Source of the DNA: Anadara kagoshimensis
Taxonomy: Eukaryota > Mollusca > Bivalvia > Arcoida > Arcidae
Assembly (NCBI GenBank): GCA_021292105.1
Contig: CM037862.1
Coordinates: forward strand, 6,862,765-6,926,764
Direction: 5' to 3'
Length of the DNA: 64,000 bases
Below, piece after piece: positions 48,591-60,221 of the stretch. The notes under the pieces were generated by a model, which was not told the origin of the DNA, searched no databases, and saw only the letters and a program-made list of their open reading frames with translations. Position numbers and translations under genes: made by a program. Position 1 is the first letter of the stretch. Each line of letters starts with the position of its first letter.

Positions 48591-48676
48591 TTTAAAGCAT
48601 CAAAAATAAGTATAAATATATATTTTTACATAAGTAGTACAAAGTTTCAATTTGTGAATACTGTGTAGCATTGTGT
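47064..48676. repeat. LINE ORF1-ORF2 spacer with microsatellites
   Basis: 1.6 kb between the two LINE ORFs, long for this type of element. It contains (AG)n at 47201-47246, a four-unit array of about 180 bases at 47581-48260, and (AT)n at 48522-48588. No coding sequence. Confidence 0.8.
47581..48260. repeat. Four tandem units of about 180 bases
   Basis: CATTTCGGGCCGATATTA starts at about 47583, 47763, 47943 and 48125, and each unit runs through TTTTGTATGTGCAAATTTTG and ATAACAATTATGATAGA. The units differ by only a few bases. The short frames in each are by-products of the repeat. Confidence 0.95.
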
Positions 48677-49937
48677 CTATAGTTGTGTTATCAGATTTTG
48701 AACGATGTCTTGCATATAAGCAAAACGCTTTGGACCTAACCTCCTGTGGCTAGCCTTTCGGGTAATTACTGCCGCAAAGTTGTCCATTGTATATTGTCTC
48801 ATATGATTTATTAATTGTCGTCCCGCTCCGATCTCTCCATCATCATCAAATCCTTCGTGTAATTGTCCACTCTGGTCGTAAAATCTGTACACTACAATAT
48901 TGTGTGTCGCACTCGCGTTTACAGGATTTTGCAGGATCATTTTGCTGAAATTCCTAATGTCATTGAAACATGACACTTTAGTACCGCTGCCCCAAAACTC
49001 GTTTCCTGCGTCAATAATCGGTTTTGCTGTTACACATGGAATTTTTTCCAACAGCTGTCGTTCTGGTTCTTCCGTGCTCAATATCTGTTCAGCTTTTGGT
49101 GTTTTGACCTTATCTCTGTATACGGACCCATTTTCAAAAACAAGCTTGTTACCAAGAACACGCGTTTTTCACATTTTGTTCGTTATAGGTTTTTTGCAGA
49201 TCGTACAACATTCGACGTCGTTCTAATACTTCTGTTGGTGATTGTGGTGTAAGGTGAAATGAAAAATTTGACCCGTTATCTTTCTTTGTTTTATATGTTT
49301 GTAACACGTTTTCTTTTTTGGTATAATCTGCTAATCTAGCAACAATTGTACGTGTTTTATTGTTTGAGAATGGACCTATGCGATGTATTCTGTCTATCTG
49401 TATATCAGTCATTTCTAACTCTTTTTCTAATGTCGTTCTCATTTCTATGTGTAATTTCTCCCCTTTTTTCTCCTGATATCCATGTATTAGGATATTATTT
49501 CGCATTGACCTACCTTTTAAATCTAACAACTGCTCAGATTGTTGTGTAACGGTTCTATCTAGCTTAACTATAATAGCCTTCATTAAGTTAATCTCCTTTC
49601 GTAACTTTATATTTTCTGCTTTAATGGTAGTCATGTCGGACAGAGTATCGTCTGCTTGATGTGAAAATAGTTGAAGTCTTTCGTCAACCCCGTCCTTACC
49701 CCAAATATCTTCTCTTAACCCTTTCATTTCAAATTCCATTTCATCTACTTTTTCTAATTTTTTGTTAATGTCTTTTAAAGTTTGTGATATTATAGGTAAA
49801 GCTGATAGTGCTTTACTCACCTCTTCCATGTTTACATTTTGTTCAGGTGTAGCCATTGTATGTGAATATATACTGTCTTCCTGCTCGTTTTCACTTATTT
49901 TTCTTTTTGCATAGGCTCTTCTTTCGTTCAATGACAT
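48677..49937 (-). pseudogene. LINE ORF1 (coiled coil and RRM-like), one frameshift
   Basis: Minus-strand ORF1 of the LINE. Residues 35-140 are heptad-rich (coiled coil, LSALPIISQTLKDINKKLEK). Then RSMRNNILIHGYQE and DRIHRIGPFSNNKTRTIVAR form the RRM-like core of L1/Tx1 ORF1 proteins, which bind LINE RNA as trimers. At about 49160 the frame shifts; the continuing frame reads RVLGNKLVFENGSVYRDKV and then MSTEEPERQLLEKI to a stop at 48677, an extra C-terminal part of about 130 residues. One base change would restore continuity. Confidence 0.8.
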
Positions 49938-50448
49938 AATTACCGTCCATTCAATGCAATATCATGTTATAAGCACCATCCATCCTCAGAATTCCATAAA
50001 CTTACATGTATACCCACTATTACAAGGGAAAAAACCTGGAGGTATTAAAACCGCCTGAGTGTTATGAGCGCCATATTGCTGTCCGTAATGAAAATTTTGA
50101 AAAAGTGGCGCAAAAATCCTGCATTCTGGTGCAATCTGAGCTGAACAATATGTATTTTTAGCGACATAAAGGGGGTGCGTATTCCCCCTACGCCCCCCGC
50201 TGAATCTGCCACTGGATATGGGGTACCTCTGAAAATTTTGACGCCCTTTTACAAGTATAATGATGAAATTGATAATTGATTGGTTACCAGATGGACATTT
50301 CCTGTTAACGCTCTTGTTTTTTTTTTTTTTTTTTTTTTCTTTGTTATTTTTAGCATGATACAAAATTTCACACAATATATTGGGGGGCCTGGCCCCCCCT
50401 TCTCTGACATTGGGGGGCCCCCCCCCCTGCTCCTACGCCTATGATGAT

Positions 50449-51034
50449 GCTATTTTTGGTAGTCCCAATTCTTATTCTTACGTAAATCAATCATTTGGGT
50501 CTGTTGTGTGTACACAGGCGCTATCTCTTAATAATAAAGAATGATATACTGGTCAATAAATATTTATATGAATATTAATGGCAATATTCTGTTCTTCGTT
50601 ATAAATATAAACAAGTGTCTGTGACTATTTGTGAGAGGTACTGTGACGAATGATATATTGCTGAGTTTGTTAGCAAATACAAAATTAAAGTAGATTTTAC
50701 ATGTCATTGTAGAGTCAGTATTACGTACATCACTCATTTTTAATATGCTATACTATACTCAAAATTCGCTGCTAGTTTCGATTTTAAATTCCTTAAACAC
50801 TAACGATTACTCCTTCATGAAATATATTTCCTTGGCTACAAACAGTAATGTATATTTTCGTCCTTTTTGTTATCTCTTCAAGATTTTGAAACAAAAAAAA
50901 ATTTGTTTTGCAATTTTAGCCAAGCACTACTGATCAGAAATTGTATTCCGGAACTGTCGTCCCTTGCTGTAAAAATAAAACTGGTATGATAATATGTAAT
51001 CTTAATGCAATCATATTTTTTCAACATTACAGGA
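50449..51034 (+). promoter_or_regulatory. 5' flank of ASB copy C
   Basis: Non-coding, homologous to 21890-21976 joined to 25529-26030, that is, unit B without the Kolobok-like element. It ends in the acceptor ATTACAG at 51032. Confidence 0.6.
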
Positions 51035-54000
51035 ATGACACCTTCAGACTTATTGACTTTCATTTACAAAAACACTGATGAAGATGTTATTAAATTGTTC
51101 AAGAAAAATCCAGAATTGATTAGGCTAGGGTTTACATTTGGTAAGTGTTAAAATATGTGTTTTATAATTCACATGGTTCTGAAAAAGATTCAATTCGTGT
51201 AAGAATTGAAATAAAATAATAAGTTACATTTTTACAACAGTACGTGATCACATCTCTTTAAGATCACAATTAAGAAAGTGTTTCGGTTGCTGTTTCAAGT
51301 ACCTTTTTTTCAGGATTAAATGGTTTACCAGGTTAATCTGCAACTATCAGCATGTAATGTTATATAGTAGTCTAAAATTGATCAAATGGAAATTTACGTC
51401 ACAGTTGAGAAAAATTCACTCATTTCGAGACGTCACTAGTTATAGGTCAAGTAACAGGAATGTTGACCTTTGCAGTGCGCTTAGGGCAATTTGAATGGAG
51501 GATATCTTAACATGCCACGCCTACTGTGACAGGGGACGTCGGTATTTAAGGTCTTTTCCAAAGAATGCAAAAATGAAAAATGGACATTATGCATATTTAA
51601 AATAATAAAAACCATGCAGTGTGTAAAACATGTAATTATTTCATTATTCAAAAAAAACTTTTTACTTATAATTGTTGTTATATTTAAGATTTAGACATAT
51701 ACACTGTATATCACATAACTCTCCTGTTTATTGATGTAATAAAACGGTGTAATATTTTTCTTATTACACAGGTACCCATGTAATATCACTTACTGTGATA
51801 ATAGAATTGTGACGTAATCAGTTCGCACGATTCTGACTGATTCATAGCATAAGAAAATATTCCTACGCCATTCGTGTGCTTCTTTTTACAACCTTACTAT
51901 GTCCAAAATGACTGCATTTATTGTTGGGGATACCGTAAAACACGTAGACGGAGAAGAAATTGGTATATTGAAAGAAAAAATTCCCAAAAGGTTTGCTACA
52001 TTCTATGGTGGAACACAACAGTGACATCATTTACGTAGCGGTCGCGCCTAATGACGTCATAAACTGTGTCAGTCTGTTGTTTATTTTTAGACTTTTGTAG
52101 GCTTTCCCATTATTTGAAAAGTAATTTTGATGGATTCGAAAAATATAACAAAACTTACATACTGAATTTGTCTTTTTTATTTTAGTTGATTAATTTACTT
52201 TTACTATAACTAAATAGAACTTACTTGCGCAGTTTATTTGGAGGTGATTTGTCTGACCTAGAAAGAAGTCAGCTGTTTCTATATGGCATCAAATAATATG
52301 TACATGCCATTGTGTCTCGGTATTTGGAGTTATGTGATGTATGGAATCTTAGACTTGTGAGGGTTTAATATGAAATTTATTTAACTCATTCAATAATTAA
52401 ATATGCCACTCGCCAAGGCTCGTGACATATTTAATGATTAAACTCGTTTAATAAATATCATATTAAACCCTCACTCGTCTATGATCCTCTATGTATGGAG
52501 TTTCAGTTTTTATGATTTCTTAAAAATTTTCAACAGGGCTTATTAGTCCTGAGTGTATCATGCTCATTTGGGTCTCTGGTTTTTATAAAAAATGCAGTTT
52601 CCCTTGTAAGCTGAACTTGATGTAGTCAGCTTAACTTATTGCATGACAAACAATCTGTAAATGCACGAATTACAGCAAAAATGTCTTTCTGTCATTGAAA
52701 TATCTAGCGAATTTAGAGATGGGTTAAAGTGTCCAGTCGTCCAGTGTTGAAAATAGAAAAAAATGAATTAAAACCACTAATCAATCATATTGATAAAGTA
52801 TTACATTGAGTTTTTCATGGTATTTGAGAATTTGAAATTTGGGTTACAAAAATAATAATTATACACTTTCATTTTTATTATTATCTATATTTATTTTCAG
52901 TATGTTTATATAAGTACAGATCAGAAAAAGAAAAATCAGTATGCTCTTGTTGTCAGAAATTAGAAACATTCAATTCGAAAGATCCTGTAGACTCACTGGT
53001 GACAGAACTATGTTGTTACTTAGACAGAGGATACTGCAAGTGTCTGCAGGAAATGCAAATGGCAAATTCAGAACAAGAAGACCATTCAGAATATCGTCCA
53101 ATGTATAAAGATTGGAATAAGGAAAATGCAAGGACGTCTGTTTTACACATTGCTTCTGCGTTGGGGAAGAAGAAACTAGTTAAATTTATTTTTCCTAAAA
53201 TGACATACAAATTATACGACTTTTATACGACAGATTATGCAACTGGAAGTCTGAAGGTAACTCCCCTTCATGTTGCATTCATTAACAATAGAATGGACAT
53301 TTTTAAACTCTTAATTAAACGATGTGTTTATTTTCTGTGTGTAAATAGCTTTTTTATTGATGACGTATCAGAAACGGGATATTCTTCTTATGAGCTTTGC
53401 ATAACAAGTATTGCTGGATCAAATGCAATCGACTATCTAAATTGCATAATTTCCCGTTCAAAACGGACATTTGTTAATCATAAAATTGATGCAAGATCGA
53501 ATGAAAAGATTGTTTTGGCATTGTGTAAAGCGTTACACCAGAAATCATATGAATGTGCATCCTTGCTAGCAGACAATGTAAGAAACTTTTCAATACCTTG
53601 GCGTAAAGAATGTAAGAAAGCTGCCGATTTTGTTTTAGATTCTGATGATGACAGACTCTTCACAATTCTCATGAGTATCAGATCACTCAACTCATCATAT
53701 TGCCTCCAAAGGTTGATAACAATTGGTAGGTATTTACGGTGATGAAAGTATATTAGTTTAAGTAGGGGATAGAGCTCACTTCAGACAAGTTGTAACACTG
53801 ATGAATAGCTATAAATTTTAAATTTAGGGGCCGAGACTTATTACAGGTGCTACTAGGGCTATTGGGTCCCTGCTTATTTTAATCCCTTCATTTATGTACA
53901 GTCCCAAACCAAAGGTTCAGGTGGCAGGCAATTAAACCTGACAAAGTTTGGTGCATGGAAATTGCGAAAAAACTAATTATTTCCTTTTATAAAATGCAAA

Positions 54001-55232
54001 ACACACATATCTGTCTTCGTGCAATAAATGCTCTCATATTAAACGTTGCTATATTTCAGCGATGAGGTTGTGTTTATATACATTGTGTAATCTGTTAGAC
54101 AAACTGTATTAAAGGCATGTTTTCCAAATATGTTTACTCAATGTTTACATGTACTTCTTTATCGAGAAGTATGTGCTCCTCTTTTTGACAAATTTGGTAA
54201 ATTTCAAACTAATAACAGCATATAAGCGTGATAATAGCTTTGTAAATACATATTACGGTGACACCGGTCAAGTCATGCTATTAGTCTTGTTATTGTAATC
54301 CATAATTATATTATTTTTTTAGGTAATAAAACATTTATCGCAAAACTTATACAGAACACAAGGAAATATAAAAAAGATCTTCAAGGTGAGCCAGTCCCTT
54401 TTTTGACACAGGCAGTGGTCTCCGACTCTTCATTGGACATTATTAAGATTCTACTGGCACACTGTCAAGAGGATAACTTTAGATTTTACCATGGCTACAG
54501 TGCCCTGGATTGGGCCAGTCTCCTGGGTTATAAAGAGATGGAGAAAGTGGTCAGACAATCAGGAATAGAAGAATCTAATGACAGGTCCAGTCCGCCATTG
54601 CATGCAATATTTGATTTCGAAAATATTGAATTTGATTTGTGTAAATCAGTAAATAGACTTATCATAGGTGGGCATGATGTTAATGCAGAATCTACCAATG
54701 GAATAACCCCTTTTGTAAAAGCTATTGAACTGCAATATAATGGTTATATTAACGGATATTTAACTATTAGAACGTTACTGCAAAATGGCGCAGAACCTTT
54801 CAGAGGTATTGGATGTACAATACCTGTTGACCGTCAACTGTTGGTAGAATTTTTATACTGCAATGTAGATATCTACAACACAAATTATGAAACATCATTG
54901 TTTAAGCATCTGTTGATTACTCAACAATATGAACATTTATTTCTCTTTTTACGATGTGCCAATACTCTACTACAAAGTTACATAAAGGCACTTTCTTCCC
55001 TACATGTACATGTATTAACGACAGATTGTAATGGGTGGGGTTTAAGGTTAAAAACAGAGATTCAGGAATTGCTGGACAAACCACAGTCTCTTCTTATTTT
55101 TGTAGAAACCGTCTGAGACGTTTTTATGGTATTAACATTCATAGTTTTGTCAACACTTGCAATTTACCTAGTAGTATAAAGAAGCTTCTTTTGCTTGAAA
55201 ATGAATTGCCTTACCGGGTTGGTTTGGATTAA
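51035..55232 (+). CDS. ASB-like gene copy C, SOCS box out of frame
   Basis: Exons 51035-51140, 52901-53725 and 54323 onward, all phase 1, are open and divergent from copy A at many codons (for example an LYKYRSEKEK segment at the start of exon 2). Ankyrin repeats are kept (VLHIASALGKKKLVKFIF, TPLHVAFINNRMDIFKLL, GYSALDWASLLGYKEMEK). Near 55096 one base is missing relative to copy A, so the frame ends at 55116 (LIFVETV) before the SOCS box. The box (CRNRLRRFYG, LPSSIKKLLLL) survives intact in the next frame to 55232. If real, the product would keep its ankyrin part but lose the ubiquitin-ligase link. Confidence 0.75.
51899..52024 (+). other. Small ORF in intron 1 of copy C
   Basis: 41 codons from ATG to TGA, starting MSKMTAFIVGDTVKHVDGEE, with a KEKIPKRF stretch. 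It reads like a fragment of a small beta-barrel (KOW/Tudor-like) domain, but this is only an impression. TGACGTCA follows at 52053. Not present in units A or B. Confidence 0.3.
52351..52480. repeat. Foldback element in intron 1 of copy C
   Basis: The left arm GTGAGGGTTTAATATGA... and the right arm ...TCATATTAAACCCTCAC are complementary over about 55 bases around a short centre (CACTCGCCAAGGCTCGTG). Palindromic MITE. Confidence 0.85.
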
Positions 55233-56843
55233 ATTGTACTTCATTAGCTGAAAAACCCTTGGAAAACAAGGATATTAATTTTAAAAATGGGTCGACTTAT
55301 TCAAAAATCCAAACCAATGTATTAATATATGTTATATGATATCTGATGACATCTTTTATATCTATAATCAGTCATATTAAGGCAGAGAAACAAAGGAAAC
55401 CTGTCACTTAACCAAGATTGAAAACTAAACGACAGGGCTGATCAGCAGACTGTAGGATAAAACCATACCCCCTTTCTAGACCGAACAGGAGATGAAAAAT
55501 TCAAATAACTGCAGAGTTTTGGGTACTATTATGTGTCTATATGAAATCAGATTTTATACACGCAACCATAATATGAGATTTACAATATTAATGTTCCATA
55601 CACATTAGACTGTGTTCAATCCAGAATTGTATTTGGTGGGGTCATTATGGCACAGGCCTTGACAAAATATGGACCTTGTTTTTTCAGAGTTGGTTTCACA
55701 TTATAAGATGCATGTAATCAATCCGTTCATTTAAAAACATGTATGAATTATGTCGAGGAAAAATTCAAATAAGCAAGTGGTAAAACTGGATTTATGTAAA
55801 ACTCGAATATTAAGACTAAAAAGATGGCTCAGTGTTGGCCCACAGACAATATTTTGTGGGGAGAAATCAATATTTTTTGGTCAATAGAGCAAGGACTCGT
55901 TCTAGATCGAACACTGCATTAGGTTGTAACATTTAACATACATGCATGTTTCAAGAAAAAAAATCGTTCAGATAGGAAATGTTTTACTGAATTTAAAAAA
56001 AGTAAAGACAAAGACAATAATATGTGAACCATTTTTAATGAAGACATTTAAAAAAATGGCTTATGTCTTTTCTTCTGTTGTAATTTCAAAATCTAAAACA
56101 AAACAATACATCACTGATTATTTTTGTTATTTTGGAAATAAAAAAAACTTTGTAAAATAAACCTGTTTTTGTGTTGGCCATTATTTTTCTCAATCATCCC
56201 AAGATTTATTAGCTCACCTGGTTAAAGGCATTTGAGCTTATGGCATAGAGATTGTTGATAAACATATTAAAGCTTCATTGCTCTATGACAAAATTTTACA
56301 CATAATCAAGCTATGACAATTTTAGCTCATTTCATTAATAAGGTGATGACATTAACTTTGAACTTGGTTTCATGTAGAAAACCATTATGTGATCTTATGA
56401 CATTGTGCAGTGCGTGTGTGCTTTTCAACACCTATTTTAATTTCTCTTCTGATACTTATGGACAGATTTCAATGGAACTAAGTAAAAGTGAAAACTGTGG
56501 AAACTGACAAATTCAGTTGAAAACGTGAACTTCCATCAGACGAGACCCAGTGTTCTAAAAGTGTCAGCACCTGCCGCATGTAAAATGAAATCCGGGAAAG
56601 AATGTCTTCAGAAAATATAAGGACATGACCCATAGGAAAATTTCATGTATGTCAAAATTTATATTAATAAAATATTGGTTAAAAGTACTTCCTATCTATT
56701 GAATAAACTATGTTCTAAAGTGTCATGTCAAAAATATATCTCTGGTAACGGATAAGTAGTTCTATATGTACATGAAAACGGTGATTCAAAGCAAAAATGG
56801 ACATTTCCATACTTTTGACTGTATATATATTACAATTTCATAC

Positions 56844-56943
56844 TGATGGCAGGCCTGCCCGTGAACAAAACCGATGTTAAAATGTAGGTATTTCATGTAG
56901 TTTTCACTGGCCTAAAGATTATCGACGGGCATGCCTGCCATCA
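56844..56943. repeat. Short inverted repeat
   Basis: TGATGGCAGGCCTGCCCGT (56844-56862) faces its near complement ACGGGCATGCCTGCCATCA (56925-56943) across 62 bases. Possibly a small MITE. Confidence 0.65.
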
Positions 56944-57029
56944 TAGTGAAAAACTGAAAAACGCTTAAAAATTAAACCATTATCCTTGTCCGTCACTCAT
57001 ATATTATAGCGTATACAAAGCGTCCCTAA

Positions 57030-57127
57030 GCTTCGGTAGCTCAGTGGTAAAGTGTGTGGGCTGCTAATATATCACGAAATGCTGGGGTTTTTTTTTAATG
57101 TGTGGGTTCGAATCCCATACATTGTAC
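57030..57127 (+). pseudogene. tRNA-like sequence with oversized middle
   Basis: TAGCTCAGTGGTAAAG (A box) and GTGGGTTCGAATCCCAT (a well-paired T arm with B box) are present. The part between holds GGGCTGCTAAT and a T-run, and the acceptor ends do not pair. A tRNA pseudogene or SINE head is likelier than a working gene. Confidence 0.45.
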
Positions 57128-57646
57128 GGGATTTTTTTTAAAGGTTTATCCTAATTTTTGTATCTTCAAAACACATTTTTTACTAAATTATATTTAACTC
57201 AATTTTATGCATTGTACAGCCACTGTTTATTACCGATTTAAACTGAACCATTATCACCGATTAAGTCACAGAAAACACTATTTTATATAACAGTGGTCTC
57301 ATACAGGTAATATCTTAAAGCCATACCAGGAATATTCCTGTGGGTCGATTGCTCGCAAAAACCGAAGACATTCTTTGGGATCATGGAGCTGTAAGAATAG
57401 ACGTCAATCAAACTTTTGATAATTTTGGATATAAAGACGTACTTATTAACAATATAGTGATGATTACCATAAAACTTTTAAGGGCTTTATCAGGATAAGC
57501 TAAGGCTTGCAATATTCATGAGTCGATTTATTTGCAAGCAAGTAAGCATTTTACTGTTACTAATTACGCAATTGTGGACTACAAAACACTTCTGTAATGT
57601 AAGTGGGTGATTCCTTTCCTGATGTTAGAGTGTCCACATTGGAGTG

Positions 57647-57691
<45 letters not shown>

Positions 57692-57931
57692 TCAAGTTCA
57701 GCAATATCCGGTGTATGTATGTTTTCCCAAAATGGATGTTATTCGTATGGTGTGTGTATTTTTATTTTCCTAAGTTTTTACTTTGCTTCTGGATTGTGAT
57801 TCGGAATTGGATTAGTATGTTTGTTTTTGTTTATAAAATGTAAAGACACATAATATTGCTTTTTCATACTACGGGTTGAAGGATCGCATCTTATCTGCTC
57901 TGGACTAAGTATGCATGTTTTATATAAGAAA

Positions 57932-58013
57932 TAATCAACATTTACCCGTGGTATATCGTCGAATTATACACGGGCCGGAGTTCACATGCGGAAGAATATA
58001 TCACGAGGTGGCT
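57932..58013. repeat. Single arm of the TAATCAACATTTACCCGTGG foldback
   Basis: Matches one arm of the foldback at 60222-60371 (TAATCAACATTTACCCGTGG, TATACACGGGCC, GAAGAATATATCACGA). Right after it the sequence rejoins the ASB flank (CACCAGGGAAGTGAG), so this is a truncated copy rather than clearly the partner of the distant foldback. Confidence 0.6.
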
Positions 58014-58389
58014 TTGCCACCAGGGAAGTGAGGCCAGGTGTTCGTCTCGAAAAGCATCTCCTGTTTAGCTAGCAAAACCCGCCACGTGTTTAACTAAAAT
58101 TGGGTGAAAGAACAATTCTAACATGTGACCAGTGTTTTCATTCATATGATACACGAAGAAAGCCAACCGTGGTATAACCCAATATACCCATCGCTGTTCC
58201 GTTTTAATGACGTATTCCATCGCTCAGATAGTGACGTTATGTATTGGAAACAATCGTAGTGACGTAATTTTCATCCATAAATCATTCAATTCATGATTAA
58301 ATGGAGGTACTGTCTACGGCCGCATTGTTCCAATGAACATTTTGCAGGTAAATAGTAAAATGTACTTCCGAGAAAAAAGTTAACCCAGC

Positions 58390-59723
58390 GTTTATTTCAA
58401 ACCTTTTGTTGGGGGACATCTGAACATTAATCGAACCTGGGGCCAATCATTCATGAGACGAATCGGATTTACAAAATGTAAAGGCACTAAATCTGTCAAA
58501 ACCGTCCCTAGTGATTTTGATGTTAAAAAAGCAGAATTTCATGACAGAATTAAAGATGTTGTTTCGAAATTTAAAATCCCCGATGACTTGATTATTAACT
58601 GGGATGAAACGGGGATCAATATGGTTCCTACTGGTGAATGGACCATGGATGCGACTGGTGTAAAACAAGTGTCAATAAAGGGTCTGGATGACAAAAGACA
58701 GATCACTGCAGTGTTAGCAGCTTCATTATCTGGAATTTTACTGCCCCCTCAACTTCTTTATGAAGGCAAAACAGAGCTCTGTCACCCTAAATACAAATTT
58801 CCTAGTGACTGGGATGTGTACCATTCACCTAACCACTGGTCCAACACAGACACACAACTAAGGTAAAAATATTAGTATAAATACCATCAGAAGTTCAATA
58901 AATCACTTAATAAACTTCTGATATCATTTATATTAGTTTATAATAGTAAAATAGTAAAAGTTTAATTTTTATGAAATAAGAAATTGAAATTAGCACATGA
59001 CAACTTTTGAATTTAATATTTAATAAAAATTCAAAACTCTGTGTACTATACTATAAGTCAAACATCGAACATACCGATCCATGTTAAAATCACAGTTATT
59101 ACTGAGCTTCAATACTTTGTTGTTATTACGTGTATAGAATAACGGTATATTTTCACTGAGTAATATTATGAATGGCTTTAATTTTCACTGAGTAATATTA
59201 TGAATGGCTTTAATTAATAAATAGCATGTTAATAGAGGTATCTTCGATATCTGTATTTTGTAGGTATATCGATGAAATCGTCATTTCTTATGTCACAACT
59301 ACCCGAGATGAGCTAAATTTGCCCTTAAAACACAAGGCACTTGCCATTTTTGATGTTTTTAAAGCCCATAGATCGGAGGCGGTTATTGAAAAATTGAGAA
59401 AATCAGGAATATTGTGTATTTTTGTTCCGGCAAACTGCACAGATAAGTTGCAACCTATGGACCAAGAAATAAATAAAGTCTTCAAAGACAATTTAAAATC
59501 AAAATTTCAGAGTTGGTATGCAAAAAAAGTTGTCGATGGCTTAAGAAAGGGATTGGTTCTTGAGGAAATTATTAAATCTATTGACTTAAAAACATCGTCA
59601 ATTAAGCCCATTCATGCTGGCTGGTTACACACTGTTTTTGACGAACTACAATGTAGAACACAGCTCATTACTGAGAGTTTTGAGACAGCAACTGTTGCAA
59701 CAGCCGTAAATTCTGCTCGTTAG
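58390..59723 (+). pseudogene. Pogo-like DDE transposase, N-terminally truncated
   Basis: Two exons, about 58390-58862 and 59264-59723, joined by a GT-AG intron of 401 bases. The join restores DTQLR-YIDEI in frame. It begins in the family's GGH...TW.QS motif (read upstream of the first Met) and RRIGFTKCKGT. It contains the DDD catalytic triad of pogo/Jerky-type transposases: INWDETGINMVP, LAIFDVFKAHRS and KLQPMDQEINK, with PANCTDKLQP and DKRQITAV between. The usual N-terminal HTH/CENP-B DNA-binding region is not seen upstream. The catalytic part is unbroken over about 310 codons. It could be a young truncated pogo element or a captured host exon pair. Confidence 0.75.
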
Positions 59724-60221
59724 ACTTTTTGTGAGGTGCAATCTTGGAATTTTTAGATTGAGTATTTTTAACATTTTATAACTTTGTTTTTATGCGTAGT
59801 ATAGTTTTAACCGTGTTCAATGGATTATTAGACAGGGGGAGTAACTCTGAATTCCGATTCGGGTTAATACCTTTTAAACCGGGAGAACTGTAAGTTTTTT
59901 GTTTTATTTTAATTGATGTCTGCCTGTTTTCAAATGTCTGCACTTTTAACACAATTTATTTTACGAATTAAATATTAGATTCACATATATATCACAGATT
60001 ATGTTGTATTTTAAACCAATGATCGATTTGTACTTGTTAAATTGCCATCAGTTGTCAGTGGTCAGGTTCATGTGCCGGAAGTTGGGATTTGCATTACCCC
60101 AAAACGGTATTAAATTTCACGATAGATTTATTTTCGCGGTTGAGCAGCGACCGCGAAAATAGCGAACATTAATACACAGCTAATATTTCTACGTATACAG
60201 TATGTCATGTTAGAATTGCAA

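Larger units (their letters stand above)
39736..50089 (-). mobile_element. Full-length L1/Tx1-type LINE
   Basis: Flanked by a perfect 16-base duplication GAAAATTTTGAAAAAG (39720-39735 and 50090-50105). A T-run directly inside the left copy is the poly(A) tail of a minus-strand element. The 5' end is at 50089, followed by about 150 bases of leader, ORF1 (49937-48677), a 1.6 kb spacer and ORF2 (47063-39884). Target-primed reverse transcription by an APE-type endonuclease explains the duplication. ORF2 carries a later 3.3 kb insertion. Confidence 0.9.
39324..50443. mobile_element. G-rich inverted-repeat element with LINE inserted
   Basis: The ends are CATAGGCGTAGGAG (39324-39337) and its complement (50430-50443), each followed inward by long G- or C-runs. 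Unit B at about 21885 lacks it and reads GGCTATGATGTTATTTTT. This fits a five-base duplication ATGAT (39319-39323, 50444-50448) or a three-base TGA if the repeats are one base longer. After removing the LINE only about 750 bases remain (39324-39735, 50106-50443) with no ORF, so it is MITE-like. The superfamily is undecided. Confidence 0.75.
55233..57931 (+). other. 3' flank of ASB copy C
   Basis: Patchily homologous to 13035-14350, with AATAAA at 56156-56161. It contains about 560 bases of unit-specific sequence (55250-55800), a short inverted repeat at 56844-56943, a tRNA-like sequence and a 40-base T-run at 57649-57688. No gene is supported. Confidence 0.5.

Noticed and set aside
57030-57127. 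Functional tRNA gene
   Set aside because: A and B boxes are good, but the acceptor stem does not pair and the anticodon region is too long; kept only as tRNA-like.
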